Shown: positions 16,464 to 25,294, counted from the first letter of the stretch. The stretch is 39,125 bases of DNA from Mycobacterium sp. (GCA_016197405.1 JACPVR010000027.1:1-39125); one strand, 5' to 3'. Numbers and translations are program-made. The notes: a model not told the origin generated them from the sequence alone.

Positions 16464-17648
16464 ATGTCCGGGGAGTTCGCAGTCGCGCTGGCCGCGATCC
16501 TGCTGCTCGTCGCGCTGGTCGCGGCCGTCATCGTCATCCGCACCCGCCGGGTGGTCGCCACCCCCACCGAACGCGCCGTACACGCCGCGCTGCACACCGC
16601 GGGCCTGGCGGCGCGGGCCCTGCGCAAAGGCCTCGACGCCGAATCGGCCCGCGCCGCGGTCGGGCATCTGCGCGACCTCACCGGCACCGACGGCGTGGCG
16701 CTCTACGACGCCGACGGGCATCTGCTGGCCCATGATCCGCCCGAGGATCCGATGTTCACCGCCGAGCTGGCAGAGCGGTGTGCACGCTCGGCGGCAGCCG
16801 CGGTCGCCGGCCGGCGCCGGGTGCTCTCCGGCGAGGGGCCCGCACTGATCGCCCAGCCGCTGCTGCCCGACGACAGCGATGTCCTCGGCGTGCTGGTGGT
16901 GCTGACCGCCACCCGTCCCGGCCCGGGGACCCTCGGCGCGGTCGGCGAGGTGGCGCGCTATGTCGCCAGTCAGCTCGAGCTGGCCGAGCTCGATGCCTCC
17001 CGGGCCCGCCTGGACCGTGCCGAGGTGCTGGCGTTACGCGCGCAGATCAGCCCACATTTCGTCTACAACGCGCTCAACACCATCGCCTCGTTCGTGCGCA
17101 CCGATCCCGACCGTGCGCGTGAGCTGATCCTCGACTTCGCCGACTTCACCCGCTACTCCTTCCGCGCTGCCGGGCCCTACACGCTGCTGGCCGACGAGCT
17201 GAAGAACATCGATCGCTATCTCACGCTGGAGCGGGCCCGTTTCGGCACCAAACTCGACGTCAAACTGCAGGTCGCCCCCGAGGTGCTCGGCGTGGTGGTG
17301 CCGTTCCTGGCGCTACAACCACTGGTGGAGAACGCCGTTCGGCACGGGCTGGCGGGCCGCAGCGGCGGGGCGATAACCCTGATCGCCCGCGACGAGGGCG
17401 CCGACTGCGTCATCAGTGTCGAGGACGACGGCGTCGGGATGGATCCGGACAGCTTGCGGGCCACCCACGCCGACGCGCTGACGAGCGAGGGCACCGATCA
17501 GAGCGCCCATGTCGGGTTGACGAATGTCGATCATCGGCTGCGGGCGGCGTTCGGCAACGACTACGGTCTGGTGGTTGAGACGGCTGTCGGTGCGGGCACC
17601 AAGGTCATCATGCGGGTGCCGAAGTTCCGTCCGGGCGTACATGTCTAG
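16464..17648 (+). CDS. LytS-type sensor histidine kinase
   Basis: A 394-residue membrane kinase. One N-terminal membrane helix (residues 5-27) is followed by a GAF-like sensory region (about 60-170). The His_kinase (LytS/YehU class) dimerisation motif is LRAQISPHFVYNALNTI, with phospho-accepting His198. The HATPase domain has LQPLVENAVRHG as N box and DDGVGMD as G1. The usual five- or six-helix 5TM-LYT sensor of LytS is missing, so signals are probably read by the GAF domain. The LytTR regulator starts 27 bp downstream, forming a two-component pair. Its placement in front of two symporter modules suggests control of organic-acid uptake, by analogy with LytS-type pyruvate sensors of enterobacteria. 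Confidence 0.92.
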   Translation: MSGEFAVALAAILLLVALVAAVIVIRTRRVVATPTERAVHAALHTAGLAARALRKGLDAESARAAVGHLRDLTGTDGVALYDADGHLLAHDPPEDPMFTAELAERCARSAAAAVAGRRRVLSGEGPALIAQPLLPDDSDVLGVLVVLTATRPGPGTLGAVGEVARYVASQLELAELDASRARLDRAEVLALRAQISPHFVYNALNTIASFVRTDPDRARELILDFADFTRYSFRAAGPYTLLADELKNIDRYLTLERARFGTKLDVKLQVAPEVLGVVVPFLALQPLVENAVRHGLAGRSGGAITLIARDEGADCVISVEDDGVGMDPDSLRATHADALTSEGTDQSAHVGLTNVDHRLRAAFGNDYGLVVETAVGAGTKVIMRVPKFRPGVHV

Positions 17649-17675
17649 CGCGATGCGGGCTTTGGAGGTGCTCGG

Positions 17676-18455
17676 GTGACACGGTTGCTCGAAGTGCTCG
17701 CCGTCGACGACGAAGCGCCCGCGCTCGACGAGTTGACCTATCTGCTGAGCGCCCACGAACTGATCGGAAACGTCTACGGCGTCAGCGATGCCAACGCCGC
17801 GCTCCGCGAACTCGCCGACCGCCCCATCGACGCGATATTCCTCGATATCAACATGCCGGGCCTGTCCGGGCTTGAGCTGGCCGCGGTACTGGCCAACTTC
17901 AGCCACCCGCCCGCCGTGGTGTTCGTGACCGCACACGAGGACAAGGCGGTGGCGGCATTCGACGTCGGGGCAACCGATTACCTGCTCAAACCGCTGCGGC
18001 GCGAACGCCTCGACGATGCGGTGCGCCGGGTCACCGCGGCGGCCCCGGCACCCGCCGCACCCGACACCGAGGACACCGGTGAAGTGATCCCCGTCGAGCT
18101 TGCCGGCATCACCCAGCTGGTACGCCGCGACACCATCGGCTGGGTCGAGGCCGACGGCGACTACGCGCGGTTGCATTCCGCGACCGGGTCTCATCTGGTG
18201 CGCATCCCGTTGTCGACGTTGGAAACCCGTTGGCGCAGCGCGGGATTCCAACGTATTCACCGGTCCTACCTGGTGGCGTTGCCGATGGTGACGGGGTTGC
18301 GCAGCACCGACGCCGGGATGCTGGTACAGATCCGGCAGAACGGCAGCGCACCCGCGGTCGAGTTACCCGTCAGCCGACGCCAGACCCGCGAACTGCGTGA
18401 CCGGCTGGTCCGCGATCCGATGCGCACCTACCGGCCGGGCTCCGATGACCAGTAA
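17676..18455 (+). CDS. LytTR-family response regulator
   Basis: A 259-residue DNA-binding regulator paired with the kinase. The receiver domain (residues 5-120) has the acidic pocket Asp11-Asp12, phospho-acceptor Asp57 (FLDINMPG) and Lys105 (LLKPL). A Pro/Ala-rich linker follows, then a LytTR domain from about 150 to 245 (DGDYARLHSATGSHLVRIPLS, FQRIHRSYLVAL and PVSRRQTREL). LytTR proteins bind paired direct repeats; I could not identify such repeats with confidence here. The GTG at 17676 has GGAGGT (17664-17669) 6 nt upstream. Its last 11 bp overlap the next gene, so the two are translated together. Confidence 0.94.
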   Translation: MTRLLEVLAVDDEAPALDELTYLLSAHELIGNVYGVSDANAALRELADRPIDAIFLDINMPGLSGLELAAVLANFSHPPAVVFVTAHEDKAVAAFDVGATDYLLKPLRRERLDDAVRRVTAAAPAPAAPDTEDTGEVIPVELAGITQLVRRDTIGWVEADGDYARLHSATGSHLVRIPLSTLETRWRSAGFQRIHRSYLVALPMVTGLRSTDAGMLVQIRQNGSAPAVELPVSRRQTRELRDRLVRDPMRTYRPGSDDQ

Positions 18456-18834
18456 CCCACCCAACCCGCCGGCACGCCAGCGCGTGGTGCTGTCCCATCG
18501 GCGCGGCACCCGGATGGTGCGCACCCGGGTGGAATTGCAGGAACAGACCGAGGTCGGCGACGCGCTGGTGCGCGGACTGGTCCGGGCCCAGCTCGGACTC
18601 GCCCTGCGACTGGCAGCCGTCGTGGGAGCCATCGTCATCGCGATTCCGTTGCTGGGAAACATTTTTCCTGCCATCGAAGCCATGACGGTGTTCGGTGTGC
18701 GCGCGAACTGGCTCGTCCTGGGTGTGCTGTTGTATCCGCTGTTCTTCGTCGTCGGCCGTGTCTATGTGCACCTGGCCGAGCAATCCGAACGCGACTTCAT
18801 CGGTATCGTCGACGAAGGTGCCGAAGATCCGTGA
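18445..18834 (+). CDS. Small two-helix membrane protein (DUF485-like) of the first symporter module
   Basis: A 129-residue protein with a polar N-terminal half rich in Arg and two membrane helices (about residues 55-75 and 87-107), ending in an acidic tail. It overlaps the response regulator gene by 11 bp at its start and the symporter gene by 4 bp (GTGA) at its end. This position, immediately before an SSS symporter, is that of the DUF485 (YjcH) partner of ActP, and the topology fits. The sequence itself is too divergent for me to call DUF485 firmly. It likely helps assemble or regulate the symporter. Confidence 0.78.
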   Translation: MTSNPPNPPARQRVVLSHRRGTRMVRTRVELQEQTEVGDALVRGLVRAQLGLALRLAAVVGAIVIAIPLLGNIFPAIEAMTVFGVRANWLVLGVLLYPLFFVVGRVYVHLAEQSERDFIGIVDEGAEDP

Positions 18835-20543
18835 CGGCCGCCGCGTTGGTTCTCGCGGCGCTGGCGACGATCCTCGTCGGCGCCTACGGTGGCCGCCTGT
18901 CGCGGACTACATCCGATTTCCTGGTGGCCTCCCGGACCATCGGTCCGCGCTGGAATGCCGCCGCGATTTCGGGTGAATACCTCTCGGCCGCATCGTTTCT
19001 CGGTGTCGCCGGACTGGTCGCGAAATACGGTGCGGACGCCCTGTGGTATCCGGTCGGATTCACCGCCGGCTACCTGGGCCTGTTGCTCTTCGCGTCGGCG
19101 CCACTGCGCCGGTCCGGGGCCTACACCGTGCCCGATTTCGCCGAGTTCCGGCTCGGCTCGACCCGGGTACGGACGGTGGCGATGCTCGTCGTCGTGGTGA
19201 TCTGTGTGCTGTACCTGGTGCCGCAGTATCAGGGCGCCGGACTGACACTGAAAATCCTGCTGGGCGTGCCGGTCTGGATCGGCCCGGTGGCCGTGGCCAC
19301 GATCGTGATCGTCAATGTCGTCGGCGGCGGCATGCGCTCCATCACGTTCGTCCAGGCATTCCAGTACTGGCTCAAACTCACCGCGATCGCCGTTCCCGCG
19401 CTGGCCCTCGTGGTGCTGTTCCTCGGTGACCGGCCCACCCTGGGCGGCCCGCTACCGCCGGTGGTGCCGCAGCAGACCACCGTCGCGATCGAAACCGACG
19501 CGGTCGTGCAGGTGACGCAGCCCGCCGGTGTGACGATCGACGGTGCCCCGTTGCACGCCCCGGGCCACTACCGGCTGCACCCGGGGTCGACGTTGACGCT
19601 GGCCGCGGGCGCGGCCACACCGGTGGTGGCGGGCGCCCCGGCAACCGGTGATGCCTGGCTCACGTCGGGCGCCGGACTGGGCGGTGAACATCCGCTCTAC
19701 CAAGTGCTTTCGTTGATCGTCGCGACATTCCTGGGGACCATGGGGTTGCCGCACGTCTTGGTGCGCTTCTACACCAACCCCGACGGCCGGGCTGCCCGAC
19801 GTACCGCACTGGCCGTGATCGGCCTGTTGTCGGTGTTCTACATCTTCCCCACGCTTCTCGGCGTTTTCGCCCGGCTCTATGTTCCGCAGCTGCTGATCAC
19901 CGGCGCCGCCGATGCCGCCGTTCTGCTGCTGCCGGGCGCGGCCATCGGCGGACCCGCAGGCGCGGCCCTGGCGGCACTGGTGGCCGCCGGTGCGATCGCG
20001 GCCTTCCTGGCGACCTCATCCGGTCTGCTGGTGAGCATCGCCGGCGCGTTGTCGACCGATGTGCTGCGTGGCGGGGTGCGCGATTTCCGGATGGCGGCGC
20101 TGGTCGGCGGATTGGTGCCCATCCCGCTGGCGCTGGCCGCCTCGTCGCTGGAGTTGTCCCGCAACGTCGGATTGGTTTTCGCGGTGGCCGCGTCGACCTT
20201 GTGCCCGCTGCTGGTGCTGGGCATCTGGTGGCGCGGGCTGACCGCGCCGGGGGCGATCTGCGGGCTGGTGGTCGGCGGTGCGCTCTCCGGTGCCGCCGCG
20301 ACGCTGGCCGTCACCGGCGGTGTCGACGAGGGCGTGCTCGGCGGGTGGCCCGCGGCACTGGTGGGCTACCCCGCCGCGGTGAGCGTGCCGGTGGCCTTCC
20401 TGGCGATGATCGTGGCCAGCAAGCTGACGGCGTCACGGGCGCCGCACGACGTGGCGCGGATCTTCGCGCGGATGCATGTGCCCGAACGCCTCGGTATGGG
20501 CGTCGAGCGGCTGCCATCCGGCACACGCAACGAGCGCGACTGA
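18831..20543 (+). CDS. Sodium:solute symporter (ActP-like), first copy
   Basis: A 570-residue membrane transporter of the SSS family with about 13 helices. Signature segments are ISGEYLSAASFLGVAG (about residues 45-60) and TMGLPHVLVRFYT (about 303-315), both typical of ActP-type monocarboxylate transporters. It starts with GTG at 18831 overlapping the previous TGA. Between helices 6 and 7 it has an extended extracytoplasmic loop of about 70 residues (about 205-280), with Val/Thr/Gly-rich, beta-like sequence (TVAIETDAVVQVTQPAGV). The second copy has a shorter loop. Substrate is probably acetate, pyruvate, propionate or another small acid; not provable from sequence. Confidence 0.9.
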   Translation: MTAAALVLAALATILVGAYGGRLSRTTSDFLVASRTIGPRWNAAAISGEYLSAASFLGVAGLVAKYGADALWYPVGFTAGYLGLLLFASAPLRRSGAYTVPDFAEFRLGSTRVRTVAMLVVVVICVLYLVPQYQGAGLTLKILLGVPVWIGPVAVATIVIVNVVGGGMRSITFVQAFQYWLKLTAIAVPALALVVLFLGDRPTLGGPLPPVVPQQTTVAIETDAVVQVTQPAGVTIDGAPLHAPGHYRLHPGSTLTLAAGAATPVVAGAPATGDAWLTSGAGLGGEHPLYQVLSLIVATFLGTMGLPHVLVRFYTNPDGRAARRTALAVIGLLSVFYIFPTLLGVFARLYVPQLLITGAADAAVLLLPGAAIGGPAGAALAALVAAGAIAAFLATSSGLLVSIAGALSTDVLRGGVRDFRMAALVGGLVPIPLALAASSLELSRNVGLVFAVAASTLCPLLVLGIWWRGLTAPGAICGLVVGGALSGAAATLAVTGGVDEGVLGGWPAALVGYPAAVSVPVAFLAMIVASKLTASRAPHDVARIFARMHVPERLGMGVERLPSGTRNERD

Positions 20544-20625
20544 GCCGACCGCTTAACCGGCCGCGCTGACCGCTCACCGCACGCCCACCCGGTTTCGGCG
20601 CGCCAACCTGGGGAAACACTGTCGA

Positions 20626-20648
20626 TGTGATGTGAGTCTCAATAGGCT
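20626..20648 (+). promoter_or_regulatory. Putative promoter and CRP-like site of the second symporter module
   Basis: TAGGCT (20643-20648) is a good -10 box. Directly upstream, TGTGA-N6-TCTCA (20626-20641) matches nine of ten positions of the CRP/GlxR consensus TGTGA-N6-TCACA. A transcript starting near 20655 would have a leader of about 37 nt containing AGGAG (20679-20683). The site's position between -35 and -10 would suit repression or modulation; binding is unproven. Confidence 0.5.
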
Positions 20649-20691
20649 CGACCCACGCTGCAGAACACAATCGACCACAGGAGCTTGCGCG

Positions 20692-21033
20692 GTGCCCACT
20701 ACCGATAGTCCCCCGGCCCCCACCGGCCAGCAGTTCCTCGAAGCCCAGGCCAGCCCTGAGTTCCAGGAATTGCGAACCCGTCTGCGTCGCTTCGTCTTTC
20801 CGATGACGGCGTTCTTCCTCATCTGGTACGGCCTCTACGTCATCCTGGGCGCCTTCGCGCACGATTTCATGGCCACCAGGGTTTTCGGCAATGTCAACGT
20901 CGGCCTGCTGATCGGTCTCGGTCAGTTCCTCACCACGTTCGTCATCACCGGCCTCTACGTCCGCTTCGCCAACCGTGAGATCGATCCGCGCGCCGCGGCG
21001 ATCCGCTCCGAGCTGGAAGGGCAAGCCCAGTGA
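20692..21033 (+). CDS. DUF485-family membrane protein of the second symporter module
   Basis: A 113-residue protein with two membrane helices (about 38-60 and 72-95). The stretch SPEFQELRTRLRRFVFPMTAFFLIWYGLYV followed by a short loop and second helix is the typical DUF485/YjcH layout, described here in parts: FQELRTRLRRFVFP, then FFLIWYGLYV. GTG at 20692 is chosen because AGGAG (20679-20683) lies 8 nt upstream; the ATG at 20632 precedes the promoter. It overlaps the symporter gene by 4 bp. DUF485 proteins accompany ActP acetate permeases. Confidence 0.92.
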   Translation: MPTTDSPPAPTGQQFLEAQASPEFQELRTRLRRFVFPMTAFFLIWYGLYVILGAFAHDFMATRVFGNVNVGLLIGLGQFLTTFVITGLYVRFANREIDPRAAAIRSELEGQAQ

Positions 21034-22673
21034 CCGGCAACATCACCATTCTGGCCGCCGACACCATCGGCAACCCGGTTGCCAATATCGGGATCTTCGC
21101 CGCGTTCGTCGTCGTGACGATGATCGTGGTGATCAAGGCCAGCAAGAAGAACGCCACCGCCGACGAATTCTTCACCGGCGGCCGTTCGTTCTCCGGCCCG
21201 CAGAACGGTATCGCGATCGCCGGTGACTACCTGTCGGCAGCGAGCTTCCTCGGTATCGCAGGCGCGATCGCGGTGTACGGCTATGACGGCTTCCTGTATT
21301 CCATCGGATTCCTGGTGGCATGGCTGGTTGCCCTGCTGTTGGTCGCCGAATTACTGCGCAACACCGGCAGATTCACCATGGCCGACGTCCTGAGCTTCCG
21401 GCTCAAGCAGCGCCCGGTCCGGATGGCGGCCGCCACCTCGACGCTGACGGTGTCGCTGTTCTACCTGCTGGCGCAGATGGCGGGCGCCGGTGGTCTGGTC
21501 GCACTGCTGCTCGACATCAAGAGCCGCAGCGGCCAGTCCCTGGTGATCGCAGTCGTCGGCGTGCTGATGATCGTCTACGTGCTCGTCGGCGGTATGAAGG
21601 GCACCACCTGGGTGCAGATCATCAAGGCCTGCCTGCTGATCGCCGGCGCCGGCCTGATGACCGTCATGGTGCTGGCCAAGTTCGGGCTGAACTTCTCCGA
21701 CATCCTCGGCTCGGCCCAGACCGCGATCTCCGGTGCCACCACCGAAGGTGTGGCCAAACGCGATGTGTTGGCACCCGGTGCGCAGTACGGCGCGTCGTTG
21801 ACCTCACAGATCAACTTCATCTCGCTGGCGCTGGCCCTGGTGCTGGGCACCGCGGGTCTGCCGCACGTGCTGATGCGGTTCTACACCGTGCCGACCGCCA
21901 AGGAAGCCCGCCGTTCGGTGGTGTGGGCGATCGCGCTGATCGGCGCGTTCTACCTGTTCACCCTGGTGCTGGGTTACGGAGCCGCAGCCCTCGTGGGCCC
22001 GGACCGCATCCTGGCCGCGGCCGGTGGGGTGAACTCGGCGGCACCGCTGCTGGCGTTCGAACTGGGCGGTGTCGTACTGCTCGGCGTCATCTCCGCCGTC
22101 GCTTTCGCCACGATCCTGGCGGTCGTCGCCGGCCTGACCATCACCGCGTCGGCATCGTTCGCGCACGATATCTACGCCAACCTGGTGCGGCACGGAGAAC
22201 GGAAGGTGACCGAGCAGGAGCAGGTGCGGGTTTCCCGGATCACCGCAGTGGTGCTGGGTGTGGTGGCGATCGGCTTGGGCATCCTGGCCAACGGGCAGAA
22301 CGTGGCCTTCCTGGTGGCGCTGGCATTCGCGATCGCCGCCGCCGCCAACCTGCCGACCATCATCTACTCGCTGTACTGGGCGCGGTTCAACACCCGGGGA
22401 GCGCTGTGGAGCATGTACGGCGGCCTGATCACCACACTGGTGCTGATCGTCTTCTCCCCCGCGGTGTCGGGTTCGAAGACCGCGATGATCCCCGGCATGG
22501 ACTTCGCCTGGTTCCCGCTGGCCAACCCGGGCATCGTGTCGATTCCGCTGGCGTTCATCCTCGGCATCGTCGGCACCCTGTCCTCGCCCGACCGCGGTAA
22601 CCCCGAGGTCAACGCCGAGATGGAAGTGCGGTCACTGACCGGCGTCGGCGCCGAGAAGGCCATCGCGCATTAG
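21030..22673 (+). CDS. Sodium:solute symporter (ActP-type acetate/monocarboxylate permease), second copy
   Basis: A 547-residue, about 13-helix SSS transporter. IAGDYLSAASFLGIAGAI (about residues 62-79) and TAGLPHVLMRFYTVPTA (about 275-291) are close to the classical ActP motifs, so this is the better match of the two copies. Start is GTG 21030 in a GTGA overlap with the DUF485 gene. The N-terminus precedes a first helix at about 20-36 followed by ADEFFTGGRSFSGPQNG, typical of the family. A strong hairpin (22691-22736) follows the stop and probably ends the transcript. Likely substrate is acetate or a related acid. Confidence 0.94.
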   Translation: MTGNITILAADTIGNPVANIGIFAAFVVVTMIVVIKASKKNATADEFFTGGRSFSGPQNGIAIAGDYLSAASFLGIAGAIAVYGYDGFLYSIGFLVAWLVALLLVAELLRNTGRFTMADVLSFRLKQRPVRMAAATSTLTVSLFYLLAQMAGAGGLVALLLDIKSRSGQSLVIAVVGVLMIVYVLVGGMKGTTWVQIIKACLLIAGAGLMTVMVLAKFGLNFSDILGSAQTAISGATTEGVAKRDVLAPGAQYGASLTSQINFISLALALVLGTAGLPHVLMRFYTVPTAKEARRSVVWAIALIGAFYLFTLVLGYGAAALVGPDRILAAAGGVNSAAPLLAFELGGVVLLGVISAVAFATILAVVAGLTITASASFAHDIYANLVRHGERKVTEQEQVRVSRITAVVLGVVAIGLGILANGQNVAFLVALAFAIAAAANLPTIIYSLYWARFNTRGALWSMYGGLITTLVLIVFSPAVSGSKTAMIPGMDFAWFPLANPGIVSIPLAFILGIVGTLSSPDRGNPEVNAEMEVRSLTGVGAEKAIAH

Positions 22674-22690
22674 CGATACACCTGTCGAGA

Positions 22691-22736
22691 CTGCACTGGG
22701 GGCGAAGATCAGCATGATTCTTCGCCCCCAGTGCAG
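22691..22736. terminator. Strong inverted repeat between symporter and MFS genes
   Basis: Perfect 18-bp arms, CTGCACTGGGGGCGAAGA (22691-22708) and its reverse complement (22719-22736), flank a 10-nt loop. The stem extends to 22687/22740 with one mismatch. No T-tract follows, as is common for mycobacterial hairpin terminators. Confidence 0.75.
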
Positions 22737-22781
22737 TGTCAGTGCGGGAAGTGTTCGGCGCATCAGGGCGTTGAGGGGCAG

Positions 22782-23960
22782 GTGAACCGCTACGGAATGG
22801 CCCTGCTGGCGTATGCCTTCGCGGCGATCATGCTCGGCACGACGTTGCCGACTCCGATCTACGCGCTCTACGCCGAGGAAATGCACTTCTCGGTGCTCAC
22901 CACCACCGTCATCTATGCCACCTACGCGGGCGGCGTGCTCGTTGCGCTGCTGGTCTTCGGCCGCTGGTCGGATGCCGTCGGCCGCAAGCCGATGCTGCTG
23001 GCCGGCGCCGGGTTCGCACTCGCCAGCGCCGTGGTGTTCCTGTTCGCCGACTCGGTCCCCCAGCTTTTGGTGGGCCGCGTCCTGTCCGGGCTCTCCGCCG
23101 GCGTGTTCACCGGAACCGCGACGGCAGCCATCATCGAAGCCGCGCCGGAGCGCTGGCGCGGCAGGGCCGCGGCAGTGGCCACCGTGGCCAACATCGGCGG
23201 GCTGGGTCTGGGACCGCTGCTCGCCGGCGTACTGGTGCAATACGCGCCCGACCCCCTGCAACTGAGTTTCGCCATCCACATCGGTCTGGTCGCGCTAGCG
23301 ATCGTCGCGGTGTTCGTCGTGGCCGAGACCTCCGAACGCGGCGCCGGTATCGGGTTCCAGCGATTGTCGATCCCGCCGCAGACCAGGGCGGTTTTCGTGG
23401 TCGCGGCGACCGCGGCATTCGCCGGTTTCTCCGTCATGGGCATGTTCACCGCCGTCGCACCGTCGTTCCTGTCGCAGGTCGTCGGCATCCAGAATCACGC
23501 CGCGGCCGGCGCCATCGTCGCCTCGATATTCGCGACCTCGGCCGCGGCGCAGATCCTCGCGATCCGGATACCACCGGCGCGGGCCATCGCCGCGGGCTGC
23601 GCAGCGTTGGTCGTCGGCATGATCATGCTGGCCGCGGCACTGCACTTCTCGTCATTGCTGGGGCTGCTGGCCGCCGCCGTGGTGGCCGGCGTCGGCCAAG
23701 GACTGAGCTTCGGCCGAGGCTTGGCCGCCGTCGCCGAGCGCACCCCACCGGAACGCCGGGCAGAGGTCAGTTCGACGTATTTCGTCGTCGCCTACATCGC
23801 GATATCGGTGCCGGTGATCGGCGAGGGTCTGGCCGCCCAGCACTGGGGACTGCGCACTGCCGGGGTGTCGTTCGCCATCGCCGTCGCGGCGCTGGCGGCG
23901 CTGTGCCTGGCCGCCGTGATGCTGCAGGAGCGTCGCGAGAATTTGGTTAGTTCTACCTAG
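22782..23960 (+). CDS. MFS transporter
   Basis: A major facilitator membrane transporter of 392 residues with about 12 helices. The loop 2-3 signature reads GRWSDAVGRKPMLL, and helix 4 has GRVLSGLSAGVFTGTATAAI. The motifs suggest a drug or metabolite efflux type, with no specific substrate visible. GTG 22782 is chosen since the longer reading from 22731 would start inside the terminator stem; GAGGGG lies upstream but with a 3-nt gap, so the ATG at 22797 is an alternative. It stands alone after the hairpin. Confidence 0.88.
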   Translation: MNRYGMALLAYAFAAIMLGTTLPTPIYALYAEEMHFSVLTTTVIYATYAGGVLVALLVFGRWSDAVGRKPMLLAGAGFALASAVVFLFADSVPQLLVGRVLSGLSAGVFTGTATAAIIEAAPERWRGRAAAVATVANIGGLGLGPLLAGVLVQYAPDPLQLSFAIHIGLVALAIVAVFVVAETSERGAGIGFQRLSIPPQTRAVFVVAATAAFAGFSVMGMFTAVAPSFLSQVVGIQNHAAAGAIVASIFATSAAAQILAIRIPPARAIAAGCAALVVGMIMLAAALHFSSLLGLLAAAVVAGVGQGLSFGRGLAAVAERTPPERRAEVSSTYFVVAYIAISVPVIGEGLAAQHWGLRTAGVSFAIAVAALAALCLAAVMLQERRENLVSST

Positions 23961-23982
23961 ATCAACCGCCGCGGGTCGCCCC

Positions 23983-23988
23983 TAGATT
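23983..23988 (+). promoter_or_regulatory. Putative -10 box of the leaderless acyltransferase gene
   Basis: TAGATT (TANNNT) with a 7-nt gap to the ATG at 23996. Confidence 0.6.
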
Positions 23989-23995
23989 TGCTCTC

Positions 23996-25294
23996 ATGGC
24001 ATTCCCGACAGCGGCCCAGATCGCCGAACAGACACCGGCCGACCGTGATCGCGCCATCGACGTCATCCGGATCGGCGCTCTGCTGGGCGTCGTATTCGGC
24101 CATACGGTGATGGCCACCAGCATGATTCGTGACGACGTCTTCATCTGGGGCAATCTGCTGACCAGCTCGCCGGTGTTCCAGGCGCTGACCTGGGTACTGC
24201 AGATCATGCCGCTGTTCTTCTTCGCCGGCGCCGCCGCGAGCGTCACCTCCTGGCAGCCCGGCGCGAGTTGGGGCGGCTGGTTGATGCGGCGGTGCACCCG
24301 GCTGTTCCGCCCGGTGTTCTACTACCTGGCGTTCTGGGTCGTGACGTTGGTCATGCTGCACCAGCTGCTGCCGGTGCACGTCTATGAACCGATCGCCGGT
24401 ATCTCGGTGCAGCTGTTGTGGTTCCTGGGTGCCTACGTGCTGATGCTCGCGGCGATGCCATTGTTGTGCCGGGTGGCGACGGTCACCCAACTGGCCGCCG
24501 CCGTCACCGGCGTGTACGTGTCGGTGCTGGTGGTCGACGCCATCCGGATCCAGTTCCCCGCCGCTTCGGCCATCGGATACCTCAACATGACGGTGTGGCT
24601 GATCCCCGGACTGTTCGGTGTGGCCTACCGCCGTGGGCTCCTGACCGGGCGCGCGGCGATGTGGGTGTGTACGGCGATGCTGGTGGTCAACCTGGGATTG
24701 CTGTCGGTGGGACCGTACGAATTGAGCCTGGTCGGCATCGACGGCCAGCGCCTGCCCAATATGACGCCACCGTCGCTGCTACTGGCCGGGCACGCAATCA
24801 TGATGTGCACCATGGCAATCGCGGCAGCACCACGGATCGCCCGGTGGGCGCGGCGTCCACGGGTGTGGCGGTGGGCGGCCATCGGGAATTCCGGAGCCAT
24901 GACGCTGTACCTGTGGCATATGCCCGCGCTGCTGCTGATGCACCTGGCATTCGACGAGGCCGGCTGGTACCGCTACCCCGGTCAGCCGAACTTCCTGGTG
25001 CTCAGCATCATTCAACTCGTGCTGATGGTGGGCCTGGTCGGTGCCCTGTTCGTTGTCCTGCGTCCGCTGGAGAACAACCCGCTGCCGGGATGGGACGGTG
25101 CGATCGCGCCGGCACCCGGTGCGCGGTCGACGGCCGTCGGCGTGTTGCTGTGTCTGGCGGGTGCGGCGACGCTGGCCTCGGTGAAGTGGGGCCTCAAGGA
25201 TGACGGGATCATCTGTCTGACAGTGATGTTCGCCGCGTTGCTGGGCGCACGGTTCCTGAGCCGAACGCCCGTACGCGAAACCGTCGCGGTCTAG
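23996..25294 (+). CDS. Membrane acyltransferase, Acyl_transf_3 family
   Basis: A 432-residue protein with about 10-11 membrane helices. The N-terminal DRDRAIDVIRIGALLGVVFGHT (read as DRAIDVIRI then GHT) is typical of acyltransferase family 3, where the His (about residue 37) after the first helix is catalytic. RRCTRLFRPVFYY near residues 98-110 is the conserved Arg-rich loop. Such enzymes O-acylate sugars, lipids or exopolymers at the membrane. The substrate here is unknown. The start ATG has a -10 box 7 nt upstream. The gene overlaps the convergent hydrolase gene by 4 bp. Confidence 0.87.
   Translation: MAFPTAAQIAEQTPADRDRAIDVIRIGALLGVVFGHTVMATSMIRDDVFIWGNLLTSSPVFQALTWVLQIMPLFFFAGAAASVTSWQPGASWGGWLMRRCTRLFRPVFYYLAFWVVTLVMLHQLLPVHVYEPIAGISVQLLWFLGAYVLMLAAMPLLCRVATVTQLAAAVTGVYVSVLVVDAIRIQFPAASAIGYLNMTVWLIPGLFGVAYRRGLLTGRAAMWVCTAMLVVNLGLLSVGPYELSLVGIDGQRLPNMTPPSLLLAGHAIMMCTMAIAAAPRIARWARRPRVWRWAAIGNSGAMTLYLWHMPALLLMHLAFDEAGWYRYPGQPNFLVLSIIQLVLMVGLVGALFVVLRPLENNPLPGWDGAIAPAPGARSTAVGVLLCLAGAATLASVKWGLKDDGIICLTVMFAALLGARFLSRTPVRETVAV

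Noticed and set aside
22731..22781. N-terminal extension of the MFS protein with three Cys
   Set aside because: The would-be start codon lies in the arm of a terminator hairpin and the Cys-rich segment is not MFS-like.
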